From Pleurodeles waltl (taxonomy: Eukaryota > Chordata > Amphibia > Caudata > Salamandridae), in the NCBI RefSeq assembly GCF_031143425.1, contig NC_090451.1:351858339-351922338 (forward strand): DNA of 64,000 nucleotides, given 5' to 3'. Position 1 is the stretch's first letter; the number at the start of each line of letters is the position of its first letter. Positions 12,407 through 23,100 of this stretch are shown here, in pieces. The notes beneath the pieces were generated by a model. That model saw only the letters and a list, made by a program, of their open reading frames with translations, was not told the DNA's origin and did not search any database. The translations under genes and the position numbers were made by a program.

Positions 12407-12509
12407 GGTAAGGAATCTGCAACTAGAAGTCTCTACCAGATGTACAAGTTACTTACCTTCGGTAACGATATATCTGGTAGAGACATATTCTAGTTGCAGA
12501 TTCCTTACC
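12407..12509 (+). repeat. DIRS-A internal complementary region
   Basis: 12407-12438 is the reverse complement of the left end (7803-7834), and 12439-12509 is the reverse complement of the right end (about 12814-12884). The two copies abut, so this region spells the end-to-end junction of the circular intermediate. It directly follows the recombinase gene, as in DIRS elements generally. Confidence 0.92.
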
Positions 12510-12645
12510 GAGCGACCCTCTCCCATCCTCCCCGCACTGCGAACTGATTTCTCTGGACAGGAACCTCCCTTTAAGGGCCCTCGTTTTGGTGCACCACTCT
12601 GTGTTCTTCATGGCTCCACGCTACTGGCATGGAAAGTTGTGAAAA

Positions 12646-12884
12646 GAAACTGGCGTCAGCGCGCCGGGTGGCGCCTATATATGACCGCGACGTCATCACG
12701 GCAAACCCGACGCCAATGACGCCCGTGCAGTCGACTGACACCACCTGATGGCGCACAGAGGTAATGCTCGAAGAAAAATCTCAAGATCCAGACTGATGTC
12801 TGGGGAATTCAAAGGTAAGGAATCTGCAACTAGAATATGTCTCTACCAGATATATCGTAACCGAAGGTAAGTAACTTGTACATC
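12646..12884 (+). repeat. DIRS-A right inverted terminal repeat
   Basis: Reverse complement of the left repeat, plus an outer extension ending GTAACTTGTACATC that matches only the internal complementary region. L1-B sequence resumes immediately after 12884. Confidence 0.9.
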
Positions 12885-15060
12885 ATGAAACTAGTAGGTT
12901 TAAAACTTTCCAAGGTAATTATTAGTTTAGTAGAAGTAGATCAGAACAAGAAAATGTAATTTCTCAAATTATATTTGAATACACACTTTCTAATTGAAGC
13001 CATTAAATATTATATGGTACACAAAACACCTGACGCAGTATTATTTGTGGATGCGGAAAAAGGGTTTGACTTGGTAAGCTGGAAGTTTTTAATTTAAACT
13101 TTTGTCGACAAAGACCTTTTCTTCCCAACTCATCAAGAAAATCGCTCAAATATATTAGGGCTCTAAAGTACATCTGGTGTTAAATGGGAAAATCTCTGAT
13201 CCAATAAATATCCTTAGAGGCACTAGACAGGGATGTCCGCTATCGCCTTTGTTTGGGGTCTTTAGAGAACCCTTTGCCTGTGCTTTGAGAAGATTTGAAA
13301 CTTTTAAAGCTCCCATTCCAGATTCTACCTGACTGAAACTCTATACTGATAATTTGGTAAACAAACATTCTGAGCTGTTAAAATGTTTTCAGTGTTGGCA
13401 GGATATAGCATTAATATAGCTAAAACAGAACAGTTACTATTTAATACTGACATTGAATAATTACCAGAATTTCTCCAGCAGATCAACATTAGAGATCTGG
13501 GGATAAGAGTTACAAGTGATCTTGAGCACTTATATACACTGAATTACACCCCTTTGATTAAGGAGATAGAGAGGAAGTTATATTGGTGGCAGAAGCTTCT
13601 AATATCAATTATAAGCAGGGTGGCAATGGTAAAAATATGCATTTATGCCCCTGTTGAATTTCTTGTTCTCAGCAGTCCCAGTATATTTAGCAAATTATAG
13701 TTTTTCAGTAATCAATACTAAGATTAGCAGTTTTATATGGAACAAGGCTCTGTCTATCGGATAAGTCTGTAGAAGCTAAATCTTCAATGGTAAGAGGGAA
13801 GGATGGTGCTTCCAGACTGGAAAAGTCATTACCTGGTTGCCTTTATGATTATGCACACTATGTTTTATAATATATCTAAGGCTTTAACTTTTGACAGCTG
13901 TTATTAAAAAAAAAAATGCTTGAACAGTACTCCCCGGCCCCCCACCTAAGTCTATCGAAGCCCTATTGTCGAAATCCTAAATTGCTCAAATAAAAGACAG
14001 TAATTTCATTCATGCAGAAGCAAAACAAATGGTGATGTTATCTTAGCATCCTCCTCAATATGTATGGCAACCCCTCTCAAACTCCTGTCCACCGAGATCT
14101 CCATCAAACAGCTAAATGATGGGGAACAGCGAAGCTGTGGAAAATAGCAGACTGGATTTGAAATATCTTGAGATGCACTCAAGGCAAAGCTTTGACTAGT
14201 CCAGATAGGGAATGATTTGAATTTTCTACACATTTTAAATATATATGAAGGATTTTTTTTTTCCTCTCCAAACAGGGATCAAGAGAAATAGTTCTGGAAA
14301 TGTTCAATCCCAAAAACCTCTTAGAAAAGATTGGTTGTTGTTCAGGATGGCTCAGAGGATGTCACAATCATGCTGACAGAATGTTTTGCCCTGCACAAAA
14401 TAGTTGGATGAAAGAAGTTGGTTTGGTGAAGGGAGGCTAGCTCGAAATATCCAAATTTAATTAGTAGGCGCGGAGGAGGGTAAAGTTTAAGTATTCTGTG
14501 GCTCGTCTATTACACGCCAGAGAGGCTGCATGATTGGAAGACCAACATTTCAGAAAACTGCCCTAGTGGTATAATGGGCACCTGGGAGCATGTGATTTGG
14601 GGACATCAGAAGTTGTGGGGATTCTAGCACAAGTCTATAATGTTTGTGCGGAATGTCTTAGTACCCCGGGTTCTGCCAGAACCCAAGTCTTTTTTTTAGG
14701 TAACTCCTGATTTCTGTATCTAAGGAGTAGAAACTTACGAGCCTGGTGGTGTAGAGCAATCTTAAAAGCTTGCTTGTTAATAACCAATTATTGGAAATCA
14801 AGGGAGCCACCAGACTTTAAACTGTGGCTTGATAAGCTACATGTACTTTCCAGTAAGGAGTATCTATATGCTAAATGGGCAGGAGGGAGTAAAAAGTTTG
14901 ATTTGGAAGTGTTTTGCACTCTTTACCAAACACACTTTAACAAAATGATTTAGCAGATTCAAAGTTCTAATTTGCAGTGTTGGCTGGTGACATTTAAAAG
15001 TGGTGGGGCATAAAAGTTGGGTATGACTTGTATGTAGCGAGTGAAGCAAGCGAGCAAGCC
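12885..15060 (+). pseudogene. L1-B ORF2, 3' part (RT core to C-terminus)
   Basis: RT resumes with ILFVDAEKGFDLVSWKFL near 13045-13090 (first catalytic Asp block) and ILRGTRQGCPLSPLFGVF near 13210. Next come the post-RT block FIWNKALSIG near 13735 and the C-terminal GTWEHVIWGHQKLWG near 14580. These are standard L1 ORF2 landmarks in the right order. Many stops; no open frame over about 70 codons on this strand. Confidence 0.75.
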
Positions 15061-17341
15061 TAATGGACAAACGTGGGGTCCAGGGTGGGTTCTCCTCCCA
15101 AGAAAGAATAAAAAAAAATATGGACAAATGGTGCATTTGAAAGCAAATTAATTTAATGGGAAACCAAGGTTTCAAAAGCAGTGCGAATGTACAGCCTTGA
15201 AATATTAAACACATTAAATATTGCCCCATATCTTACTGCAATAGTAAGTTCAACAGTTATTTTCATGTGCAAATTGTACAGCGTGACAACTTCAGGCCCT
15301 TTAACGTGTGTGCTTGCCCAGTGTCTTGCACTGCATGCAGCATCAACTTTGCAAGAAAATGTTAGAACCAGGCATCGGGAAGCACCCACAGCAGCTGGCA
15401 GCAATCAGTCATACAGAAATATGTGCCGACAGGTCCTTAAGCGGGATGAAAAAGTGAGGGCTCTCGAAAAGGGACATGTAAAATAAATTTCTGTGATTCC
15501 CTTAGTGTGGCCCAACCTGTATTTTGGTTTCTCTCTGAGATGTTATTGCATCCAGAAATATAAAACAACAACTGACATACACCTTAAACGTGGCAGTCTT
15601 ATTGGTTTTGTCAGTGGTTATTATCTGTTTAAGGTAAATGAGTAACAACAATTATTTCTCATAAATAATTAACATTGGATATGTTTGAATTCTGAAACTG
15701 TGAGAATATGAATTAAATATTATTGAGGCTTATAGAAGGAGTATGGCCTTCAGTTATGTGTGCTTTACGTTAGATATGTATGCCCTTTTTCCCTGCACAT
15801 CTCATCCATCTGCACAATTTCAATCTGCTTTGCTTCCTCTTCAGCACCCTGTCTTTACTCTTGCCTGAATGCACTTCCTCGCGTCTCCCTCATTTTACTA
15901 TCTCAAACATACATATGGTACTCATACATGTTTAAGGACTTCATTTCCTTTTGCCTTCTAAATATTTTGACCTCTTTGCACAACCTTCGCACACATTTAC
16001 ACTGAATTTGAATTGTAACTGGAATACATGACCATTGTTCTGTGTGCTCTGCAGAGGTGCCAACACACTGATAGGCACTGTGCTTTGCCGGCTTCAGTCT
16101 CAGTGCTAGCACCCTCTATCAAAGTCCTTCATAAACACCTGGCACGAGTCAAAGTATGCACTATACAAGAGTAACAAAATGCACAAAACAAATACAGAAA
16201 CAGAGCATAATGAACCAGCTAACTCTCTTGGGGAATGCAGCATTGGTTAAAACGTGAAAAAAGAGAGGAACAAAATCACTGACACTCAATACCTTAACGT
16301 TTTTAACATTCATTGTTTGCAAACCAAGCCATATTTTTAGTATTAATGTTAAGGGCATGAGGTTTTGCCAGTTTTAACGCCATACTGCAGACAACTGCCT
16401 TTCCTGTAAGCACATATGTCTTGCTTTGAGCTTGACTCAGACATGTGGATAAACTTCACAAGAGAAATCCGAACCCTGCTCGTCTTTTTGAACAATTTAG
16501 CGGAGGAACTAATATAGCAACTCCACTTTTGAAGGGGCCGGCAAAATGTAGCCAGGGCCTGGGGTGTCAAAGTGGGGGAGGTTATGGTGACAAGGGGTCT
16601 CAGCACAATATAAATAACCCAAGATTAGCATTATAATACTTACCATTACTGAGGGCAAAGCACTAAACCAGACATGCTTGCATTCACTCCTTCTGTGTGA
16701 AAAATGGGAAAGGGTGGGATATGTGCCTGTGAATGACAGATGCCAGCCCTCACGCAGGGGTAAAGACTCCAACGTCCAAAACCATGATGCTGAAAGCGTC
16801 ACTGACCTACAGTGGATACCACCATAGACCACAATGGAAACGAAGGCCTTTAGAAAGCTAAGCCCTGCGTTGTGCGTCACAGTGCAGAAAAGTTGATTTA
16901 CTGCTTGGCTTCCGTCCCCTACTTCAAAGCGAGGCAGGGCAGGCAGCCTAGGAATGACAGCCCAGAGTTGAATACATTGATTTATTTAAAGATATGATCC
17001 TATCTCTAAAGAAATCAATCCATGCTATATTTTTTAATGTAGATGTGCAGGAATTTCAGAGAGGCGCAGGCCCTTAGCCCTAAAGGAGAAAGTTGCTAAT
17101 TTGTTAACTATTTCAGATGTACTTCATTATTTTATTTTATTTTTTTATCTCATATGGGTTGTTGATAGATAGCTGCACTTTCTTGCTGCACTTTAAATAG
17201 AACTATGTGATGCACTTTATAGTAATTTGCGAATTTGCACTCGTCTACGACTTCACTTACAAATTGTCTTTATGTTTGTAGTAGTGTTAATGCTTTGGTA
17301 TATACAATACTAAGTAGTGTTCTGTTTTTAAAATTAATTGA
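15061..17341. other. Anonymous intron-like sequence
   Basis: AT-rich sequence without a recognisable gene or element. Open frames here (for example 15181-15486 plus, 16509-16880 minus) show no family motifs, no paired splice signals and ordinary composition. An A-rich run lies at 15105-15118. Confidence 0.4.
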
Positions 17342-17522
17342 AATAATGACTTTTTTCGGAAAATGTAATAATGAAAAAAGCTCTAAAGGCAGAGTAATCC
17401 TACACTGGAAAGACTGTTCATTTGAAACATTGTTGCCTGCCAGTTCATGGGAGGATACTGAACAAATGCCTGAGTTTCTCCACTTTCACCTGGAAGATTT
17501 TCTTGAGCCATGTTCCCGGAAA
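17342..17522 (+). other. Exon-like open stretch, unidentified
   Basis: Part of a longer open frame (17235-17555). The later residues look protein-like (HWKDCSFETLLPASSWEDTE, then a Pro/Glu/His-rich tail). A weak donor (GGAAA|GTAGAA) after 17522 would leave the frame in phase 0, which matches the acceptor at 17705. No acceptor stands out upstream and I do not recognise the family. It could be chance, a retrocopy or a real exon. Confidence 0.2.
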
Positions 17523-17704
17523 GTAGAAGCCAAGGCAGACTTGCAGCATTTCTAGTTCAACATTTCGAAAAAGTCTTAACCTTTATTGGTACTGGATGTA
17601 TTGTTAAAACATTTTACTTTTTTTTTAAACAAATAACCTTTTAGATGGTATGGTAACCTGCTCTAAAGGCTCTTCCACTTTGCTTATGCACTGTTGTCAT
17701 GCAG

Positions 17705-17924
17705 AAGCTTACAGCTGAGAAAGCAGAGCATCCATTTAAGTCATTTTTAAAATCACATATGGTTATCAAGTCATGGAGAAACTTTACAAAACTCCCTCCT
17801 CTGAATCCAGGGCTAGAACTGCAGATAGACTTTGGAAGCACAGTGAAAAAAACCTCAGGTCCTAGAGGGAAGAAAACTGAACCCAATAAAAACCTCTTAA
17901 GATCCATCAATCAACAGTTTTCAA
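17705..17924 (+). CDS. Candidate 220-bp exon of an unidentified gene
   Basis: A pyrimidine-rich tract ending TTGTCATGCAG (to 17704) forms a good 3' splice site and TCAA|GTAAGAAAA at 17924/17925 a good 5' splice site. The 220 bp between is open in the frame beginning KLTAEKAEHPFKSFL. The product is Lys/Pro-rich and hydrophilic with SWRNFTKLPPLNPG in the middle and a basic stretch (SGPRGKKTEPNKN) near the end. It does not resemble the CEP89 region I know, although it lies 12.3 kb upstream of the CEP89 exon on the same strand. Alternatives: an exon of another gene, a lineage-specific exon, or a decayed retrocopy. Confidence 0.3.
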
Positions 17925-18342
17925 GTAAGAAAATAGGACAAGGCAGAAGAACAAAAGGACGGCAAACAGCCTTTTGGATAGAAGGAACGTTACAACTCAT
18001 CAGACTACAGATCTACCTCATTTTTGTAGGCCTGTACACAACCTGGAATAAGACATGATGCAAGGAAGAAGTAATTGGCCTCTATGTTGGGTAGGAATTG
18101 TCATTGGAATTAATACTGATAAAAATGTACACATCCCCACCGGAAACTCAACGTAGACTTTGACATAAATAAATATGGTGCTGAACTGAAACTAACCTAG
18201 TCATAGGTGACTGCCACAAAACCTACCAAAGTTAGCAATGCTAATAAAGTTCTAAAGATCCATAAATGTAACCTTTCCCAGCAACCATGACAGCAAGGAA
18301 AAACAAAACAAGCCAGAGAGCAGAGGCTATACCAGAATGGTA
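17925..18342. other. Anonymous sequence before the truncated LTR
   Basis: No gene or repeat recognised. The open frame continuing from 17705 runs on to 18058 but past the good splice donor. Confidence 0.3.
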
Positions 18343-19031
18343 TTGGAGTGACAATTCCATGATCCTGGACATGTTTGGAGTTACCATTGTGAAGTTACAC
18401 ATAGGTATTGACCTATATGTAGTTCACACGTGTAATGGTGTCCCCGCACTCACAAAATCTGGGGAATTTGCACTGAACAATGTGGGGGCACCTTGGCTAG
18501 TGCCAGGGTGCCCTCACACTTAGTAACTTTGCACCTAACCTTCACTAAGTGAGGGTTAGACATATAGGTGACTTATAAGTTACTTAAGTGCAGTGTAATA
18601 TGACTGTGAAATAACGTGGCCGTTATTTCACTCAGGCTGCAGTGGCAGTCCTGTGTAAGAATTGTCTGAGCTCCCTCTGGATGGCAAAAGAAATTCTGCA
18701 GCCCCTAGGGATCTCTTGGAACCCCAGTACCCTGGGTACCTAGGTACCATATACTAGGGAATTATAAGGGTGTTCCAGTGTGCCAATGAGAATTGGTAAA
18801 ATTAGTCACAAGCCTGCAGCGACAATTTTAAAAGCAGAGAGAGCATAAACACTGAGGATCTGGGTAGCAGAGTCTCAGTGATACAGTTAGGCACCACACA
18901 GGGAACACATACAGAGCACAGTTTGACCACTGGGGTCCTGGCTAGCAGGATCCCAGTGACCCAGGCAAAAACAAACATACATACAATTGAAAATGGGGGT
19001 AACATGCCTGGCAAGATGGTACTTTCCTACA
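18343..19031 (-). repeat. Truncated LTR of the TGTAGGAA family
   Basis: Closely similar along its length to 55428-56086 of the complete LTR at 53150-56086, in the same orientation. Shared landmarks include GGAGTTACCATTGTGAAG, TAGACATRTAGGTGACTTATAAGTTAC, ATTTCACTCAGGCTGCA and GGTACCTAGGTACCATATACTAGGGA. It ends TTTCCTACA at 19031; read on the minus strand it starts TGTAGGAAAGTACC. The other two thirds are missing, so no target duplication can be read. Confidence 0.75.
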
Positions 19032-19345
19032 GTGAAGTAAGTGTGAGGGAGTGTGTGAGAATGAATGACAATGAGTAAGAGTGAGTGCAAGGTAATGTGA
19101 GTGAATGAGAAAGCATGAGTAAGAGTGAATGAGTGCTAGTGTGAATACGCAAGTCAGAGTGAATGAGTGAAAATGAGGAAGTGAGTGCAAGCGAATGTGA
19201 GTAAGAAAGCACACGTGAGGCAGAGAAAGAATTAGGAGAGTGATTGTGAACTGAGTGATTGAGAATGAATGAACACAAGTGAGAATGAAGGAGTGAGAAT
19301 CAGTGGTAGAATGAGTGTAAGTTAATGTAAACGAGAGTGAGAATG
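19032..19345 (+). repeat. Degenerate GAGTGAATGA-type simple repeat
   Basis: About 310 bp made of variants of GAGTGA, GAATGA and AAGTGAGTG with no fixed period. It starts exactly at the end of the truncated LTR and ends near 19345. The minus-strand open frame across it (Ser, His, Thr and Leu almost only) is a by-product of the repeat. Confidence 0.75.
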
Positions 19346-19644
19346 TGGTGTTAAGCTTCCGAGTTTGCTGTTGCCCTAACATAGTAATGGTAATTCTTCC
19401 CCTACAGAGGACTGTTCCTAATGGGGCAGGACAAAGGCTGCTTTGCATGTAGCTTGGTGTAATCTGAAGTGACATGGTCTGCCAAAAACAATGGACTGGG
19501 GTTGCAGACTGCGTGATTACTAGTGGCTGAGATTCATTCAAGCATTCCATCCATCACTTTAAAGAAAATCTTTCTTGTGATGCCTTAAAATAGATGTGCA
19601 TACCCAGACGTGGATCCCATGCTCACTGTGACACTGGAACCAAG

Positions 19645-19690
19645 TTACACCTGACTGAAGAGACCCAAATAGGCTGAAACCAGTTTTCGG
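19645..19690 (+). ncRNA. Hammerhead ribozyme remnant of newt satellite 2 type
   Basis: 19651-19680 reads CTGACTGA, then a stem-loop region holding CCCAAATAGG, then CTGAAAC. In the newt satellite 2 hammerhead the order is CUGAUGA, a stem II closing the loop in CCCAAAUAGG, then GAAAC. The loop decamer and GAAAC are identical. The first core box has an extra base (CTGACTGA for CTGATGA), and stem II still pairs AG/CC with GG/CT around a bulged A. I cannot place stem I or the cleavage site with confidence. This copy is probably inactive because of the core insertion. Confidence 0.65.
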
Positions 19691-19769
19691 TTGGTTGCAT
19701 TCTATTTCAGGTTGGGCCTGGCTTGGCAGTTGGAGCTGGACCCTTCCTGTTGGAGAATGACCAAGGATG

Positions 19770-19777
19770 ATTTGCAT
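19770..19777 (+). promoter_or_regulatory. Octamer (ATTTGCAT) in satellite-2-like unit
   Basis: ATTTGCAT is the Oct-1/DSE octamer of vertebrate snRNA promoters, which newt satellite 2 is known to use. The equivalent site in unit 1 is CTTTGCAT at 19441-19448, one base off. Confidence 0.5.
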
Positions 19778-20131
19778 ATGGCTGGATCAGTTTTGAGGTG
19801 GCATGATGGGCAAAACAAATAATGGACTGTGATGTGTCCCTGACTAAGGTAGCATTATCATCATTCAGGAAGATGTTGAAAAGGCTGCTAAGTGCACATG
19901 CCACCAGAATTATTTTTTTTTGTAAACAGATTTTATTGGCATTTGCAATATTTCAACATAGATACAAAATGCTTCGTGTCAACTTGCATGTAATCCCCCC
20001 ACCCCTTCTTTCCTTAACCCTGTGTCGCCGCTCCTTGTCTGAACTGTATCATTGTTGAGTGTGATCGGTGTGTGTGTGTATGTGCGTTTATTTATCTTTA
20101 GGTGCCCTAGGTGAGTACAAGGCTGGCAGGC

Positions 20132-23100
20132 TTACTGATCTAGCTTTTCTAAAGTGCAATTTGTTTCTTGGTTCTTCGGGGTGGGGTTCACTGTTGACTG
20201 GCGGCTACTGGCGAGGTGCCTTTGGGGCCGTCTAGGGTCGTCCTTCAGGTCATCCACCAAGCGATCCCAAGCTTGTGCTAAGTCTGGTGACCCTCTGCCC
20301 TCCCTGGCTTCTCGTTTTAATACCATACTCTCATATTCTGCCCAACGCTCTAATTCCCTCTTCCAAATAACCACCCTAGGGCCCGCTGGACATTTCCAGT
20401 TCTGCGTTCTCTCCCTCTTTACTAATGTATACGCCAGGTCCTGTAGTCCACTAGAGACCCTATTCTTGAAAGTGTGAGAGAACCAATGAAGAAGACAATG
20501 TCCAGGTGTGCACGGGATATCCTGATCCAGAACCTCGGCCATGTGGACCTTTATTTCCCTCCAATAGGCGGTTAGGTTCAGACATGATCACATCATGTGT
20601 AGGAACTCTGCGCCTACTTTCCCGCAATGTGGGCACTTGGCGTCTACTACCTGAAAGTGTTCACGAAGCCCCCTAAGTGTAAGATAGGCCCTATGTTGTA
20701 TGTAGAAGTATATTAGTTTAAATCAGGTGTTTCTAGATACCTTAGGTGTGCTCTCTAATATCTGACCCCAGGACTTCTCTAGTATCGGGATCCCTAACTC
20801 CGTCTCCCACTTTATTCACAGATCCTCCAAGGAGCGCAATGCTCCCGCTCGGATTGCTCCGTAAGTACCCTCCGACATTAATATGTAGTTGCTTACGGCA
20901 TGAGACCGTGGTTCCATTCGCCCAGTGTGCCAGTGCTTCTGAATGGTGAGGCTAATAGCACGATGTAGCAGGAAACGGCCTTGTGGGAGGTCGTACTCCT
21001 GCTGGAACACCTGGAAGGGGAGAAGCTCCCCATCTCTGTACAAGTCCCCTAGTCAAGTAGCCCCCGCATCTATGCAAGATGTGATGCCATCCGCCCAGTC
21101 TCCTCAGTGAGGCACCCATAGCAGCTAAGCCATTGGTATGTCAGGAGAGTAAGGGATACCCATATCAGTTTTTTGGCGACATCTATTCCAGCATTTTCAT
21201 ATGACTTAAACCTCAGGATTGTCTATGTTAGTGGGTCCGGTAAATTTCAGTAGCGTCCCACCAATTGAGTAAAATGTGGAGCGGTTTAATTCAAATTACT
21301 GTTCAGTAGTATGTGCCCTGCTATCCATTGGGTTATCCATTGCAGCTGAGCTACCAGATAGTACGACTCATAGTCTGGGACTGCCAGTCCCCCCTCTGTC
21401 CTTAGTCTTTTCATGGTGGCGAGGGCACCTCCCGGGCCCCCATATGAACGCAGTGATCAGGGAATCCAGCTCCCTGAAGATCGCAGGACCGCAAAGTAGT
21501 ATAGTAGCCTAGGCAGGGCCACCATCCTGAGCAATGCTATTATCCCCGCCACCGACAGAGGAAGTGTCTTCCAGACATCCAAACTAGTTTTCAGTGCTCT
21601 AGTGGCTTTGCTTATATTGCCCTTTAGGAGATCAGCTCTATTGAATTAGATTCTGACTCCCAGTTAGGACATGCATCTAGGTTCTCAGGGAACATGTCCT
21701 AAGTCCTCAGGTGGGTCTCGGTCTGCTGTCAGTGAATAGAGTTGTGATTTTTTCCAATTCACCTGTAGCCCCGATAGCAGGCCAAATTTTTCTAGGAGTG
21801 TCCGGGCCCCCCTTAGTTCCGATGCTATGTTTCGTAGGAACATGAGCAGTTAGTCTGCATATAACGCTATGCGGTGTGCGGTATCACCATACTGTAGTCC
21901 CTGATACCAATGAGCTGTCCACGCTTGGGTGGGCAATGGTTCCATTGCCAGTGCCAATAGCAAGGGCGAGAGGGGACACCCCTGGCGTGTGCCCCTCTCC
22001 ACGCTATATAATTGTAATATCGTGTCCCCAGTCCGCACGCAGGCTCTATGGTATGTGTACAGAAGCTGCGAACATCTAATAAATCCCTCCCTCAGTCCCA
22101 TGCGCTTTAGTACCATATACAATATTTCCATTCTAAGCTGTCAAATCCCTTCTTTATATCGACGGCAAAAACAGCAGCGGTCATTTTTTCTGGGATGTTC
22201 GCGTCGAGGAGGTTGATAAATCGGCAGACATTCTGGGCAGTGTTACGTGTGGGGATAAACCCTGCCAGGTCCGTGTGGACTAGGCGAGTCATAAAAGGCA
22301 GCAGTCTCGCCGCAAGGACCCAACTGAGTATTTTATAGTCCGTAATGAGCATGGACAGTGGCCTGTAGGCAATGCTGTCATGCGCTGGTTTGCCAGGTTT
22401 CAGCTGCTTCTTTGGTTGTGTCCAGTAGGCGCCCTTGGTCTCTCACTGCTTTGTGCAGTGTCATACGTTTGGGGGCCAGGTCGTCAGTATATGTTGCTTA
22501 GAATTCTATGGGGAGTCCATCCGTGCCCGGGGTTTTCCTTCGTGCAAGGCCTTTGATGTCCCCTCCCGATGTTACCTTTTCCTCCCCGTTGAGGCTCCAG
22601 CGTGGCAGTGGTTCTAGGAAGGCACGTATGTCAGCCTCGCTGCTTTGTGTTAGGCTTGTATATAGAAAAGTGTAGCATCTATAAAAATGTTGGTTGATCG
22701 CTTCCTGCCGGAATGCCCTCTGCCCTGTTGAGGTGTTAATTTCTATGATGGGGATCCCCTTCTTCAAACTCACTCTTCACAGCCATGGCTTCTCCTAGTA
22801 ATGTCCTCTGGATTCCTACTGATTCGGCTGTACAACTCCCTTGTATCACTACTTTGAAGGCATCCAATAAAATCTGGGGAGAGAATGCAGTGCCCTCAAT
22901 CTCCTCAAAGTATTGTCTAATATGTCACCCCTGTTTGTTACCGAAAGACAGGGTCTTCTAGTGATTCTGGCTTGAGCTGCCAAGTCGATGTATGTGGCTT
23001 GGCTCTCTACCAGTACAGCTGGAGAAGGGTTGGATTGTGGTCAGATATCGTCCTCCCTAGGTATTCCACTTTCCAGACCTGGCCATGTACCTCTGGGGTG

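Larger units (their letters stand above)
7803..12884 (+). mobile_element. DIRS-A: DIRS-type tyrosine-recombinase retrotransposon, degraded
   Basis: About 5.08 kb. Terminal repeats are inverted rather than direct (7803-7997 against 12646-12884), and an internal complementary region at 12407-12509 is complementary to both outer ends. That is the DIRS signature, used to rebuild the ends through a circular intermediate. Between them lie gag, RT/RNase H and a tyrosine recombinase, all on the plus strand and all interrupted. There is no DDE integrase, and I see no obvious target-site duplication, as expected when a tyrosine recombinase inserts a circle. It sits inside the RT region of L1-B. Confidence 0.92.
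5204..15060 (+). mobile_element. L1-B: old L1-like LINE split by DIRS-A
   Basis: A plus-strand L1 remnant in two parts, 5204-7802 and 12885 to about 15060. The left part has an ORF1 remnant and the first half of ORF2. The right part takes up ORF2 inside the reverse transcriptase and ends with the CCHC-like and HVIWGH region near 14600. The 3' boundary is uncertain: the A-rich run at 15105-15118 could be its tail, or belong to a short segment flanked by ATGGACAAA repeats (15063 and 15120). AT-rich composition and many stops suggest it is the oldest L1 here. Confidence 0.75.
19395..19912 (+). repeat. Satellite-2-like tandem repeat, about 1.6 units of 329 bp
   Basis: Two diverged copies of one unit lie head to tail. 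Landmarks in unit 1 and unit 2: GACTGTTCCTAATGGGGCAGG (19410) and GACCCTTCCTGTTGGAG (19738); TTTGCATGTAGCTTGG (19442) and TTTGCATATGGCTGG (19771); an AATGGACTG block (19490 and 19821). The matching octamers are 329 bp apart. Newt satellite 2 is a roughly 330-bp tandem repeat with a hammerhead ribozyme and snRNA-type promoter elements, and this unit has the length, the octamer and a ribozyme remnant. Unit 2 is cut by L1-C at 19912. Confidence 0.75.

Noticed and set aside
16509..16880. 123-codon minus-strand frame
   Set aside because: Isolated, no motif, no splice signals; composition like surrounding intron.
19027..19550. 202-codon minus-strand frame of Ser/His/Thr/Leu
   Set aside because: Translation of the degenerate simple repeat and of the satellite-like unit.
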